Source: an uncultured Eubacteriales bacterium (GTDB taxonomy: Bacteria; Bacillota; Clostridia; Oscillospirales; CAG-272). From it: a DNA stretch of 9,065 nucleotides. The stretch spans positions 1-9,065 of the forward strand of contig ONVJ01000101.1 in NCBI GenBank assembly GCA_900321265.1, given 5' to 3'. The translations under genes were made by a program, and so were the position numbers. The notes beneath the pieces were generated by a model. It saw only the letters and a list, made by a program, of their open reading frames with translations, did no database searches and had not been told where the DNA came from. Positions 1-7,222 of the stretch are shown in pieces (the stretch's first letter is position 1; each line of letters opens with the position of its first letter).

Positions 1-2
1 AA

Positions 3-1301
3 AAGCTTGATTTCGGCGGGATCGAGGTCCATACTCTCTATGACAATCTTGTTCAGATGCCCGATTTCTTCGTCGAATGCGAGAACGGCGAGGCCGTCAA
101 CGACGCTATATTCAAAAGAAACACCCGGACCGAGGAACGGCTGGGCGTAAAGCTTGAATTCACAGGCGTTAAAGGAACAGACAAACAGGATATCTATCTC
201 GAGGCCGCCATGGCGGATTATTCGGGAGGCGAAAACAAATTCGCCGTCTACGGCGCCGCAAGCCGTACGATACCCTATGTTTCGGTCAAAGGAATCCTCA
301 AAGACCTGCTTGATTCGGAATACTTCTCGGCCGAGATGCCCTGGTGGCCGTCATCTCTGACCGATCAGCTTATCATCAACGGCAAGCTCCTCATGTGCTC
401 GGGCGACATTTCCACAATGACACTCTGGCAGATGTCAGGTCTTTATTACAACAAGGAGATCTGGGAAAACGGAGCTAAGGGATACTCACTCGAGGACGTA
501 GTCGAGTCGGGCGACTGGACGGTCGACAAGATGATGGAGATCACCGCCGACTTCTACATCGACGACGGCGACGGTGTCGTCAACACGCTCGATCAGTTCG
601 GGTTCACCTGCTATGACGCCAGCTTCGACGCTTTCCTTAATTCGGCCGGGATAGTATCGATCGACAAGGACGGGGAAGGGAAGCTCGCCCTGACCGACGA
701 GTTCTCGGGAGAAAAGACAGAGAACCTCGTTATCAAGCTCGGTGAGTTCTGCAAGGACAAGGGCACCTTCCATTCCGACACCCAGAAGACCGCGAGAGGC
801 CAGTTCTACAGCGGGAAGTCGCTCTTTATACTCGACGGCGTATACGTGGTATCAAATAAGATTTCCGGAACTTCAATTGAGTTCAACTACGGACTCGTTC
901 CCACGCCGAAATATGACAAAGATCAGGAACGGTATATAACCGGCATGAGATATTCCTACATGATGTATGCCGTCAACGCCGGTAGCAGCATATCGAACGA
1001 AGCCGTTGCCGTCCTTGAGGCCCAGGGATCCTACGGATACCGACTGGTCGTTCCCCAGATATTCGAGGTCACCATGAAGCTCCGCTATTCCCATGATAAT
1101 CAGGGAGCGAGGATGTTCGATATCCTCAGGGAGGGAGTCTGCTTCGATATCGGCAGGATCTACAACTATTCGATGAACAACTTTTATCCGAACTTCAGAA
1201 AATACTGCTTTAACGCCACGCCGGGATGGACCAGATTCATAAAATCGCTCTCGGGAAGTCTTCCGGGACAGCTTGAAAGCATTGCCGCGATCTACAAATA
1301 A
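3..1301 (+). CDS. Extracellular solute-binding protein, 5'-truncated by the window edge
   Basis: This is the C-terminal 433 residues of a solute-binding protein, the substrate-capture part of an ABC importer, expected outside the membrane as a lipoprotein. The frame is open from base 3, so the ATG at 57 is internal; the signal peptide and lipobox lie off the window. Recognition rests on family-like segments: VNDAIFKRN followed by TEERLGVKLEF near the start, a DGDGVVNTLDQFGF stretch in the middle, and YGLVPTPKYDKDQERY in the last third, which resembles a motif of large Clostridial binding proteins. Many aromatic residues fit a sugar or glycan-fragment ligand, but this is inference and no substrate can be named. 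It ends with TAA 83 bases before polA. Transporter permease genes are not visible and would be expected to the left. The family call is fairly firm; the ligand is unknown. Confidence 0.85.
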   Translation, partial: KLDFGGIEVHTLYDNLVQMPDFFVECENGEAVNDAIFKRNTRTEERLGVKLEFTGVKGTDKQDIYLEAAMADYSGGENKFAVYGAASRTIPYVSVKGILKDLLDSEYFSAEMPWWPSSLTDQLIINGKLLMCSGDISTMTLWQMSGLYYNKEIWENGAKGYSLEDVVESGDWTVDKMMEITADFYIDDGDGVVNTLDQFGFTCYDASFDAFLNSAGIVSIDKDGEGKLALTDEFSGEKTENLVIKLGEFCKDKGTFHSDTQKTARGQFYSGKSLFILDGVYVVSNKISGTSIEFNYGLVPTPKYDKDQERYITGMRYSYMMYAVNAGSSISNEAVAVLEAQGSYGYRLVVPQIFEVTMKLRYSHDNQGARMFDILREGVCFDIGRIYNYSMNNFYPNFRKYCFNATPGWTRFIKSLSGSLPGQLESIAAIYK

Positions 1302-1322
1302 TTCGCTCTGCCGCTCACAGTC

Positions 1323-1347
1323 AGCGCCGGTCTTGTATATAGGCGCT
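1323..1347 (+). terminator. Possible weak hairpin between the binding-protein gene and polA
   Basis: A perfect 6-base inverted repeat, AGCGCC (1323-1328) and GGCGCT (1342-1347), encloses a 13-base loop and is followed by only three T residues. It sits 22 bases after the TAA of the solute-binding protein gene. The stem is GC-rich but short and the U-tract is poor, so it is at best a weak intrinsic terminator or a pause site. Confidence 0.3.
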
Positions 1348-1384
1348 TTGACACGGAGTGAATCCTGAGAGAGGACCTTCGGAT

Positions 1385-3958
1385 ATGAAAACTCTGCTTG
1401 TCGCCGACGGAAACAGCCTGGCCAACCGGGCATTTTACGGAGTCAGGAATCTCTCGACGCGCATGGGATTTCCGACCAACGCCGTTTTCGGCTTTATAAA
1501 CATCATCGGCAGGGAGATCGAAAGGACCGAGCCCGATTTCGCCGTGATGGCATTTGACGTTCACGCTCCGACCTTCCGCCATAAAATGTTTGACGCATAC
1601 AAGGGGACCCGCAAGCCGATGCCCGAGGATCTCTGCCTTCAGATGCCCTATATCGCGAGGGCCGCCGCGGCGCTCGGCTTCACTATCGTCGAGAAAGAGG
1701 GATATGAGGCCGACGACATCCTCGGAAGCTATTCGAAGATGGCGGACGACGAAGGGGGATTCAGAACATATCTGCTGACTGGAGACAAAGACTCCTTTCA
1801 GCTGATCAGCGATTCAACGTCGGTGCTCTACGCCTCTAACGGCGACCGCATCCTCTACGACAGACAGTTCTTCTGCGAAAAATACGGCGTCGATCCATCG
1901 CAGTTCGTCGACGTAAAGGCGATAATGGGGGATTCTTCGGACAATATCCCCGGTATTGCCGGGATCGGAGAAAAGGGGGCTCTAGCCCTCATACAGCAGT
2001 TCGGATCGCTTGACGAGATTTACCGGGACGGTAGATATTCGGATAAGAATTCCGGGCTGAAGCCGGGTATGATCGCGAAGCTCGAAGCGGGAAAAGGATC
2101 TGCTTACATGTCCCGGGAACTCGCCGAGATATTCCGTGAGGTCCCCGGCATTCCGTCTCTTGGCGAACTGAAGCCCGCAAGGCTCGACCGCGGAGCGGCA
2201 AAGAAGCTCTTCCTTGAGCTTGAGTTTTCGGCTCTTATAAAGAAATACAGGCTGACCTCATCCGAGCCGGGTGAGAGCGGTGACGACGAGGATGAAAAGG
2301 CCGCGGGCGATCAAAAGGATAAGGATCTGCAGGGAACAGATGCGGAAAACACCGCTGAAGAATTCACGCCTGAAGCAGCCGTTGCCTGTGGTGGCGCCGT
2401 GTCTCTCTCTTCCGACGGCAGTTCGGTTTGCTTTTCTGACGGGTCCGGGGTATGCTCACTTCCTCTGAATGAGGGCTTCAGGTTCGTCGCCGCAAACTCG
2501 TCAAAACTCAGCTTTCACGACGCGAAGAGCTTCTGCCGATCGGCCGCGGAGCACGGCATCAGGATCTCGGGCATAGGCTTTGACGTAATGCTTGCAGCCT
2601 ACGTCCTTGATCCGCAGACAAAGTTCGGACTTGGCGACCTTGTAAACTACTACCTGGAGGATATAATATCCGAAGACAATCCAGATGCTGTTTATATTGC
2701 GAGACTGACGCCTGTGCTGAAGGAAAAACTGAGATCGGCGAAAGACGCGGAGAGACTTCTCTCGGATGTTGAAATACCGCTGTCCGACGTTCTCTGCGAA
2801 ATGGAGACAGAGGGCTTCAGACTTGATACGGCGGGGCTTGCCTCATACGGATCGAAGCTTCTTGAAGAAGCAGAAGACGTAAAGGAGGCAGTCTATGCCG
2901 CGGCGGGCGGAGAGTTCAATCTCAACTCACCTAAACAGCTTGGAGAGGTGCTTTTCGTCAGACTGGGGCTTCCCTCGGGAAAGAAAAACTCAAACGGCTA
3001 TTCGACGAACGCAGAGATACTTGAAAAGCTGGCTCCGGCTTATCCGGTGGTCAGCGACATACTGAGATACAGGAAACTTACAAAGCTCTACGGGACATAC
3101 GTGGCCGGTCTTCTCAAGACCGCCGATCAGAACGGATTCGTTCATACCCTGTTCAGACAGACGGGTACGGCCACCGGCAGGCTTTCCTCGGCCGAGCCCA
3201 ACCTTCAGAACATCCCGATCAAGACCGAGGAGGGTCGCGAACTCCGCCGCTTCTTCCTTCCGAAGGAGGGGCACATACTCATCGACGCCGACTATTCTCA
3301 GATCGAGCTGCGCATCCTCGCGTCGATATCGGGCGACGAAAATATGATCGCCGCCTTCAGGTCGGGCGCCGACATCCACCGCAGCACCGCTGCGGCGGTA
3401 TTCGGAGTCGCGCCTGAGGACGTTACTCCGATAATGAGAAAACGCGCCAAGGCGGTTAATTTCGGGATAGTCTACGGTATAGGTGAGTATTCTCTCTCGC
3501 AGGATCTGGGAATATCTGTAAAGCAGGCCGGAGATTATATCCGGGATTATTTCAAGGCCTATCCGGGTGTCGAGGCTTATCTTTCCGAATCTGTTGCTGA
3601 TGACGAGAAAAAGGGTTATACAGAGACGCTTTTCGGAAGGAGAAGATATATTCCCGAGCTGTCGGCGAAGAACGGAAATCTCCGCAAATACGGCGAGCGC
3701 GTCGCGATGAACAGCCCGATCCAGGGCACCGCCGCAGACATAATCAAGATAGCAATGATAAAGACCGCAAAACGGCTGAAGGATGAGGGACTGGACGCAA
3801 GGCTGATCCTTCAGATCCACGACGAGCTTATCGTTGACTCTGCCACCGACTGCGCCGGGAAAGCCGCCGAGATACTCCGCGAATCGATGGAGAGCGCGGC
3901 CGATCTGCCGGTAAAACTCACGGTCGATCTTGAAACGGGAGACAGCCTTTACATCTGA
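1385..3958 (+). CDS. polA: DNA polymerase I
   Basis: PolA (857 residues, family A) fills gaps and removes RNA primers in replication and repair. The start is ATG 1385, giving MKTLLVADGNS; a GAGAGGA ribosome site lies about 10 bases upstream. An in-frame GTG at 1358 would add nine non-conserved residues. The 5' nuclease domain (about 1-290) has D8, the E108-D110-D111 cluster, GDKD with D134 and D136, and GDSSDNIPG with D183 and D186. An acidic low-complexity linker (about 293-330) follows. The 3'-5' exonuclease-like domain (about 330-480) has no DxE motif and reads HDAKSF where active enzymes have NLKYD, so proofreading is probably absent. The polymerase domain is intact: motif A DADYSQIELR (D636, E641), O-helix R685, K689, F693 and Y697, and motif C QIHDE (D813, E814). 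Phe at 693 matches E. coli F762, the residue linked to discrimination against dideoxynucleotides. Confidence 0.97.
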   Translation: MKTLLVADGNSLANRAFYGVRNLSTRMGFPTNAVFGFINIIGREIERTEPDFAVMAFDVHAPTFRHKMFDAYKGTRKPMPEDLCLQMPYIARAAAALGFTIVEKEGYEADDILGSYSKMADDEGGFRTYLLTGDKDSFQLISDSTSVLYASNGDRILYDRQFFCEKYGVDPSQFVDVKAIMGDSSDNIPGIAGIGEKGALALIQQFGSLDEIYRDGRYSDKNSGLKPGMIAKLEAGKGSAYMSRELAEIFREVPGIPSLGELKPARLDRGAAKKLFLELEFSALIKKYRLTSSEPGESGDDEDEKAAGDQKDKDLQGTDAENTAEEFTPEAAVACGGAVSLSSDGSSVCFSDGSGVCSLPLNEGFRFVAANSSKLSFHDAKSFCRSAAEHGIRISGIGFDVMLAAYVLDPQTKFGLGDLVNYYLEDIISEDNPDAVYIARLTPVLKEKLRSAKDAERLLSDVEIPLSDVLCEMETEGFRLDTAGLASYGSKLLEEAEDVKEAVYAAAGGEFNLNSPKQLGEVLFVRLGLPSGKKNSNGYSTNAEILEKLAPAYPVVSDILRYRKLTKLYGTYVAGLLKTADQNGFVHTLFRQTGTATGRLSSAEPNLQNIPIKTEEGRELRRFFLPKEGHILIDADYSQIELRILASISGDENMIAAFRSGADIHRSTAAAVFGVAPEDVTPIMRKRAKAVNFGIVYGIGEYSLSQDLGISVKQAGDYIRDYFKAYPGVEAYLSESVADDEKKGYTETLFGRRRYIPELSAKNGNLRKYGERVAMNSPIQGTAADIIKIAMIKTAKRLKDEGLDARLILQIHDELIVDSATDCAGKAAEILRESMESAADLPVKLTVDLETGDSLYI

Positions 3959-3972
3959 CAGATCTCAATACC

Positions 3973-4006
3973 CTGAGACAACGAAAATACAGATGTGTTG
4001 TTTCAG
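3973..4006 (+). terminator. Hairpin downstream of polA, possible terminator
   Basis: An 11-base-pair stem with two G-U pairs can form between CTGAGACAACG (3973-3983) and TGTTGTTTCAG (3996-4006) around a 12-base loop. It starts 14 bases after the polA stop. No clean U-tract follows, although the DNA beyond it is T-rich (TTCTTAAATTTCTTC). TCTCA at 3963 could instead pair with TGAGA at 3974-3978, giving a smaller competing stem. Transcript ending here is plausible but unproven. Confidence 0.35.
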
Positions 4007-4070
4007 CCTTTGAGTTGTACTTCTTAAATTTCTTCAACTTTCTTCGCATTATTTCGCAACTTGCTTTATC

Positions 4071-4084
4071 GCCGCGTCTGCGGC
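4071..4084 (+). other. Short GC hairpin just upstream of the CapA-like gene's ribosome site
   Basis: GCCGC (4071-4075) and GCGGC (4080-4084) form a perfect 5-base stem with loop GTCT. It ends 5 bases before the GGAG ribosome site (4090-4093) of the next gene. The surrounding 3959-4099 gap is otherwise AT-rich, so the GC stem stands out. It could affect translation start or be chance; no function is shown. Confidence 0.3.
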
Positions 4085-4099
4085 TGAACGGAGTTAATC

Positions 4100-5791
4100 A
4101 TGAATGATCAGAGCCGGAGCCCCGGGCGCGGGGCAAAGACCGGAGTTTATTTGATATATGCAGCGGTTCTCCTGCTTGCGGCAGCCGTGGTGTTCATAGT
4201 TATTGACCGGCAGAGGAATACCATCGCTCCCGATGATACCCCCTACGACGTCAGATCGCATGATCCGGCCGAGGATCCCGGCCTCTCTTCAGACGCTTCC
4301 TCATCTGGAAGGTCGAATGATCCCGACAATGCGTCGGGGTTCGGAGATATGTCGGAAACGGTAGGTCAGTCGGATCCTTCCGGTGAGCCGAACACGTCAG
4401 GTCTCCCCGTCACGACGGAAACACCGGGAACTTCCGGCAATACAGAAACATCCGGTGATACCGATACCGAAGCTGCTCCGGATTCATCCGGGGCTCATGA
4501 GAATTCCGGTTCGCCTGAGACTTCTGCTTATACGGATACTACCTCTACGACCGAAACCGGAAATGCTCCGGTTACATCTGATCACCCTGAGACCTCGGGG
4601 ACGCCCGTGACATCTCAGCCCCCCGAGACCTCCCGCGTTCCTGATACTGCACAGACACCGGTAACTACACAGGTTCCGGATACGACACAGACTACTCAAG
4701 CCCCCGATACGACACAGGCTCCAGACACTACACAGCCTCCAGATACTGCACAGTTACCCGAAACCTCTCAGAGTCCCGGGACCACATCCCAGTCGTCTTC
4801 GCAATCCGATCCTCCCGCCGGGATCAACAGGATCCTGCCCGATTCTCCGAGAGACGCAGACGGAAGCTTTACGATCACCGTTAGCATCGCCGGAGATACC
4901 CAGCTTGCTTCCAACTGGAATGACGAACGGGCAAACCGGTTTGCGGTCTACGCCGAGAAAGAGGATCCGTCATATTTCCTTGAGAAGGTCAGACATATCT
5001 TTGAGGCCGACGATTTTACGATCGTCAATCTCGAATGCGTTCTGTCAGACAATAATAATCTTGTAAGAGCCTCGAAGAGCGGAACGGCTTACTGGTACAA
5101 GGGACCGGCAAAAAATATAAATATTCTTACCTGTTCCTCTGTGGAGGGAGTTTCTCTTGCAAACAACCATACGAAGGACTACGGCCAGGCCGGACTTGAA
5201 GACACTATGAGGGTAGTCAGGGAAGCCGGTCTCAGCATTGGTTATTACTACGATACCTTCTGCTTTACCAAAAACGGTTACACCGTTGCCGTCATCTGCG
5301 ACGCAATGTGGAACGAAGGGCAGTCGTTATCGATCGAAGCCAGAGTCCGCGAGGCGTCGGCCTGGTCCGACTTCCAGATCGTCTACTGGCACGGCGGGAC
5401 AGAATACGCCTTCTCTCCCTCTGACTGGCAGAAACGCGCCTCCTACAGGATAATCGACGCCGGTGCCGATCTTGTGATCGGTGCTCATTCACACGTCCTT
5501 CAGCCGATGGAATACTACAAGGGCGTTAGAATCGTCTACTCCCTCGGAAACTTCTGCTACGGAGGCTTCGTCAATATGAGATCGAGGGCGGGACTGAAAC
5601 CGACGATCATCTATCAGCTCGTTCTGAGGGTCGGAGCGGACGGTATCGCGGCAGATGTCGGCGAAAACATCATCCCCTGCTACGTCAGCCCCAATGACGT
5701 GAGCAACTTCCAGCCGGCTCTTATGACGGCCGCTGACGAGATCGCGAAAGTCCTTGATTTTATGGACTGGAAACGCTCGCTGCCCGAATGA
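4100..5791 (+). CDS. Membrane-anchored CapA-family (PGA_cap) metallophosphatase-like protein with Ser/Thr/Pro stalk
   Basis: This 563-residue protein starts at ATG 4100, with GGAG at 4090-4093. Residues 1-14 are basic, 15-35 form one transmembrane helix, and the rest should lie outside the cell. Residues about 40-250 form a Ser/Thr/Pro/Asp linker with no lysine, including a hexapeptide array at 157-225. The C-terminal domain (about 257-545) matches the CapA/PGA_cap branch of the calcineurin-like phosphoesterase fold: GD at 265-266, NLE at 310-312, ANNH at 354-357, WHGG at 430-433, GAHSH at 461-465, then SLGNF. These are the expected metal-site motifs. CapA in Bacillus takes part in poly-gamma-glutamate capsule formation, but no capB, capC or capD homologue is present here, so a capsule role is not supported. 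A cell-wall-spanning surface hydrolase is an equally good reading. Domain call firm, role open. Confidence 0.88.
   Translation: MNDQSRSPGRGAKTGVYLIYAAVLLLAAAVVFIVIDRQRNTIAPDDTPYDVRSHDPAEDPGLSSDASSSGRSNDPDNASGFGDMSETVGQSDPSGEPNTSGLPVTTETPGTSGNTETSGDTDTEAAPDSSGAHENSGSPETSAYTDTTSTTETGNAPVTSDHPETSGTPVTSQPPETSRVPDTAQTPVTTQVPDTTQTTQAPDTTQAPDTTQPPDTAQLPETSQSPGTTSQSSSQSDPPAGINRILPDSPRDADGSFTITVSIAGDTQLASNWNDERANRFAVYAEKEDPSYFLEKVRHIFEADDFTIVNLECVLSDNNNLVRASKSGTAYWYKGPAKNINILTCSSVEGVSLANNHTKDYGQAGLEDTMRVVREAGLSIGYYYDTFCFTKNGYTVAVICDAMWNEGQSLSIEARVREASAWSDFQIVYWHGGTEYAFSPSDWQKRASYRIIDAGADLVIGAHSHVLQPMEYYKGVRIVYSLGNFCYGGFVNMRSRAGLKPTIIYQLVLRVGADGIAADVGENIIPCYVSPNDVSNFQPALMTAADEIAKVLDFMDWKRSLPE
4568..4774 (+). 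repeat. 18-base-period tandem array encoding P-x-T-x-x-x hexapeptides
   Basis: Eleven in-frame units follow one another: PVTSDH, PETSGT, PVTSQP, PETSRV, PDTAQT, PVTTQV, PDTTQ (with an extra TTQ, then A), PDTTQA, PDTTQP, PDTAQL and PETSQS. The period is 18 bases with a single 9-base insertion in the seventh unit. Pro is fixed at position 1 and Thr at position 3. Third-base differences among units show the array is not freshly duplicated, though the PDTTQ copies are closest to each other. It encodes residues 157-225 of the CapA-like protein's stalk. Confidence 0.85.
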
Positions 5792-5803
5792 GAATCAGCA
5801 CTT

Positions 5804-5809
5804 TATAAT
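5804..5809 (+). promoter_or_regulatory. Candidate -10 box for the decarboxylase operon
   Basis: A perfect TATAAT lies 24 bases before the ATG of the carboxyltransferase gene, in the 42-base gap after the CapA-like gene. At 17-base spacing the upstream hexamer is TGCCCG, a poor match to TTGACA, and there is no extended -10 TG. If used, transcription would begin near 5816 and leave a leader of under 20 bases. A weak -35 would suit an activated promoter; chance in AT-rich DNA is also possible. Confidence 0.4.
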
Positions 5810-5829
5810 TATTCTGCATGCAGGAATAA
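5809..5829. promoter_or_regulatory. Imperfect palindrome over the predicted start of transcription and ribosome site
   Basis: A perfect 10-base palindrome CTGCATGCAG (5814-5823) is flanked by TTATT (5809-5813) and AATAA (5825-5829), with one unpaired G at 5824. The two arms therefore give 10 matched pairs per half-site set. It overlaps the last base of the TATAAT box and the AGGA ribosome site (5822-5825). A dimeric repressor site or an RNA hairpin masking the ribosome site are both possible. It does not resemble the BirA biotin operator. Confidence 0.4.
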
Positions 5830-5833
5830 AGAT

Positions 5834-7222
5834 ATGTCAAACAGTATGATTGAAGAAACAAAAAACTTCATTTTGCCCGAAGAAGGGGGAGACAGTGCCG
5901 GAAGACGCCTCCTCGAGGACCTATTTGACAGCCGGACCTTTGCCGAGACCGGCAGATTCGTCGGCCGCACCTCCTCTCCCGGAGACCGGTCGGGCGTTAT
6001 AACCGGATACGGTTCTGTCGGGGGAAGGCTGGTATTTGCCTTCGCGGAGGACAGATCGAGGATGAAGGCCGCTTCTGACGAAGCCGCGGGAAGAAAGATC
6101 TGCGACCTCTTTGAGACCGCGCTTGAAAACGGCGCTCCGGTCGTAGGGATATTTGATTCTGACGGGGTCGCCCTCAGAGACGGGATTTCCTCGCTCACGT
6201 CGATCGGAAAACTGGCCTCAGCCTCTGCCGCGGCCGCGGGAAGGATCCCGAGGATCGCGCTGATCGGCGGAGTTTGCGGAGGGATCGAGGCGGCCGTCGC
6301 CTCCTCATTCGATTTTGTCATCACTCTTAAAACAGATAAAGGAGGGAGCGACCTCTTCGCTGTACCTCCATTCAGTTCGGAAACGTCGATTGATCCCTCC
6401 GCCGACGGGATATCCTGCATAGGTGCGAAGAGCGAAGAGGAGGCTGCGATCGCGGCCCGGAAGATAATCTCACTCATACCCGGAAGGCGCTCTGAGGCCC
6501 TCACGGTCTCTGACAGCGGGGAGCAAGACCGCTCTCCCGATCTGTCCGGCCTTACCGGATACGCGCTCTGCGAGGCGGTGTCCGATCCCGGAGGATGTCT
6601 GCCGCTCTTTGCGGATTATTCGAAAGGACTGGCGATCGCTCTGGCTCAGGTCGGTGGCGTCGGCTGCTTCGTTGCCGCGGGTGACAGGGAAGTGTCGGGA
6701 GGAGCGCTTACAAGGAGCGCCGCGGACGCACTCTGCAGGTGTGTAAGGTTTGCCGATGCCTTCGGCATCCCGCTTGTCATGCTCACCGACTGCCCCGGCA
6801 CCGTCCCGACCGACGGAAGCCCGGCATATCTGCGCGCGCTGTCGGATCTTGCCGCCGCGGTGTCGTCGGCGTCATGTCCGAGGATCACGGCATATGTCGG
6901 TCGCGCTTACGGGGCGGGATATCTGCTCCTCGGTTCAAAGGCGACCGGAGCAGACGCCGTATTCGCGCTGACGGACGCGGCAGTAGGCGCCTTATCGCCC
7001 GAGACGTCTGTCGCTTTCCTCTGGAATGAAAAGATCGACGGGGAAGAGACGACAAGAGAAAAGCTTGAGGCCGAATGGCGGAAAACAGAGGCGTCCCCCG
7101 CAGAGGCTGCCGCCATCGGAGAGATCGACGACATCGTCGCTCCGGATGAGCTGAGGCCGCGGATAGTTTCGGCGGTCTATATGCTCCTCGGGAAGCGCCG
7201 CGGGCGCGGGAGGAGACTGTGA
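5834..7222 (+). CDS. Carboxyltransferase (alpha) subunit of a Na+-translocating decarboxylase, MmdA/PccB type, divergent
   Basis: This 462-residue protein should transfer a carboxyl group from a CoA-linked substrate to carrier-bound biotin. It has the two crotonase-like halves of acyl-CoA carboxyltransferases. The N-half shows SGVITGYGSVGGRLVFAFAED and then GAPVVGIFDSDG; the C-half shows VRFADAFGIPLVMLTDCPG (D319-G322), RAYGAGY (357-363), and a typical IGEIDDIVAPDELRPRI ending. At 462 residues it is shorter than MmdA (about 510). Key motifs drift: DSGGARIQEG reads DSDGVALRDG (108-117), GPCAGG reads GVCGG (146-150), and YGGAY reads YGAGY. Its neighbours (small subunit, biotin carrier, beta) identify the complex. 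Methylmalonyl-CoA decarboxylase is the nearest named enzyme, but glutaconyl-CoA or another acyl-CoA is possible. Start ATG 5834 has AGGA 8 bases upstream. The C-terminus is a basic tail (KRRGRGRRL), and the stop overlaps the next ATG by one base. Confidence 0.85.
   Translation: MSNSMIEETKNFILPEEGGDSAGRRLLEDLFDSRTFAETGRFVGRTSSPGDRSGVITGYGSVGGRLVFAFAEDRSRMKAASDEAAGRKICDLFETALENGAPVVGIFDSDGVALRDGISSLTSIGKLASASAAAAGRIPRIALIGGVCGGIEAAVASSFDFVITLKTDKGGSDLFAVPPFSSETSIDPSADGISCIGAKSEEEAAIAARKIISLIPGRRSEALTVSDSGEQDRSPDLSGLTGYALCEAVSDPGGCLPLFADYSKGLAIALAQVGGVGCFVAAGDREVSGGALTRSAADALCRCVRFADAFGIPLVMLTDCPGTVPTDGSPAYLRALSDLAAAVSSASCPRITAYVGRAYGAGYLLLGSKATGADAVFALTDAAVGALSPETSVAFLWNEKIDGEETTREKLEAEWRKTEASPAEAAAIGEIDDIVAPDELRPRIVSAVYMLLGKRRGRGRRL

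Noticed and set aside
1273..1301. Possible polA promoter: TTGAAA followed by an AT-rich stretch at the end of the binding-protein gene
   Set aside because: At 16 to 17 bases spacing the -10 candidates (CAAATA, AAATAA) match TATAAT poorly, and the site lies inside coding sequence.
1358..1384. GTG 1358 as the polA start
   Set aside because: It adds nine residues (MNPERGPSD) not typical of PolA, and the ribosome site fits ATG 1385.
2990..3820. Open frame of 276 codons on the - strand opposite polA
   Set aside because: It lies wholly opposite conserved polymerase motifs, its translation resembles no family I recognise, and antisense open frames are common in GC-rich coding DNA.
4568..4774. CRISPR-like repeats
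   Set aside because: The 18-base period is in frame, continuous without spacers and encodes a Pro/Thr hexapeptide array inside an intact gene.
5809..6504. Open frame of 231 codons on the - strand opposite the carboxyltransferase
   Set aside because: The + strand frame has recognisable family motifs and a ribosome site; the antisense translation is Ser/Ala/Pro-rich with no domain.
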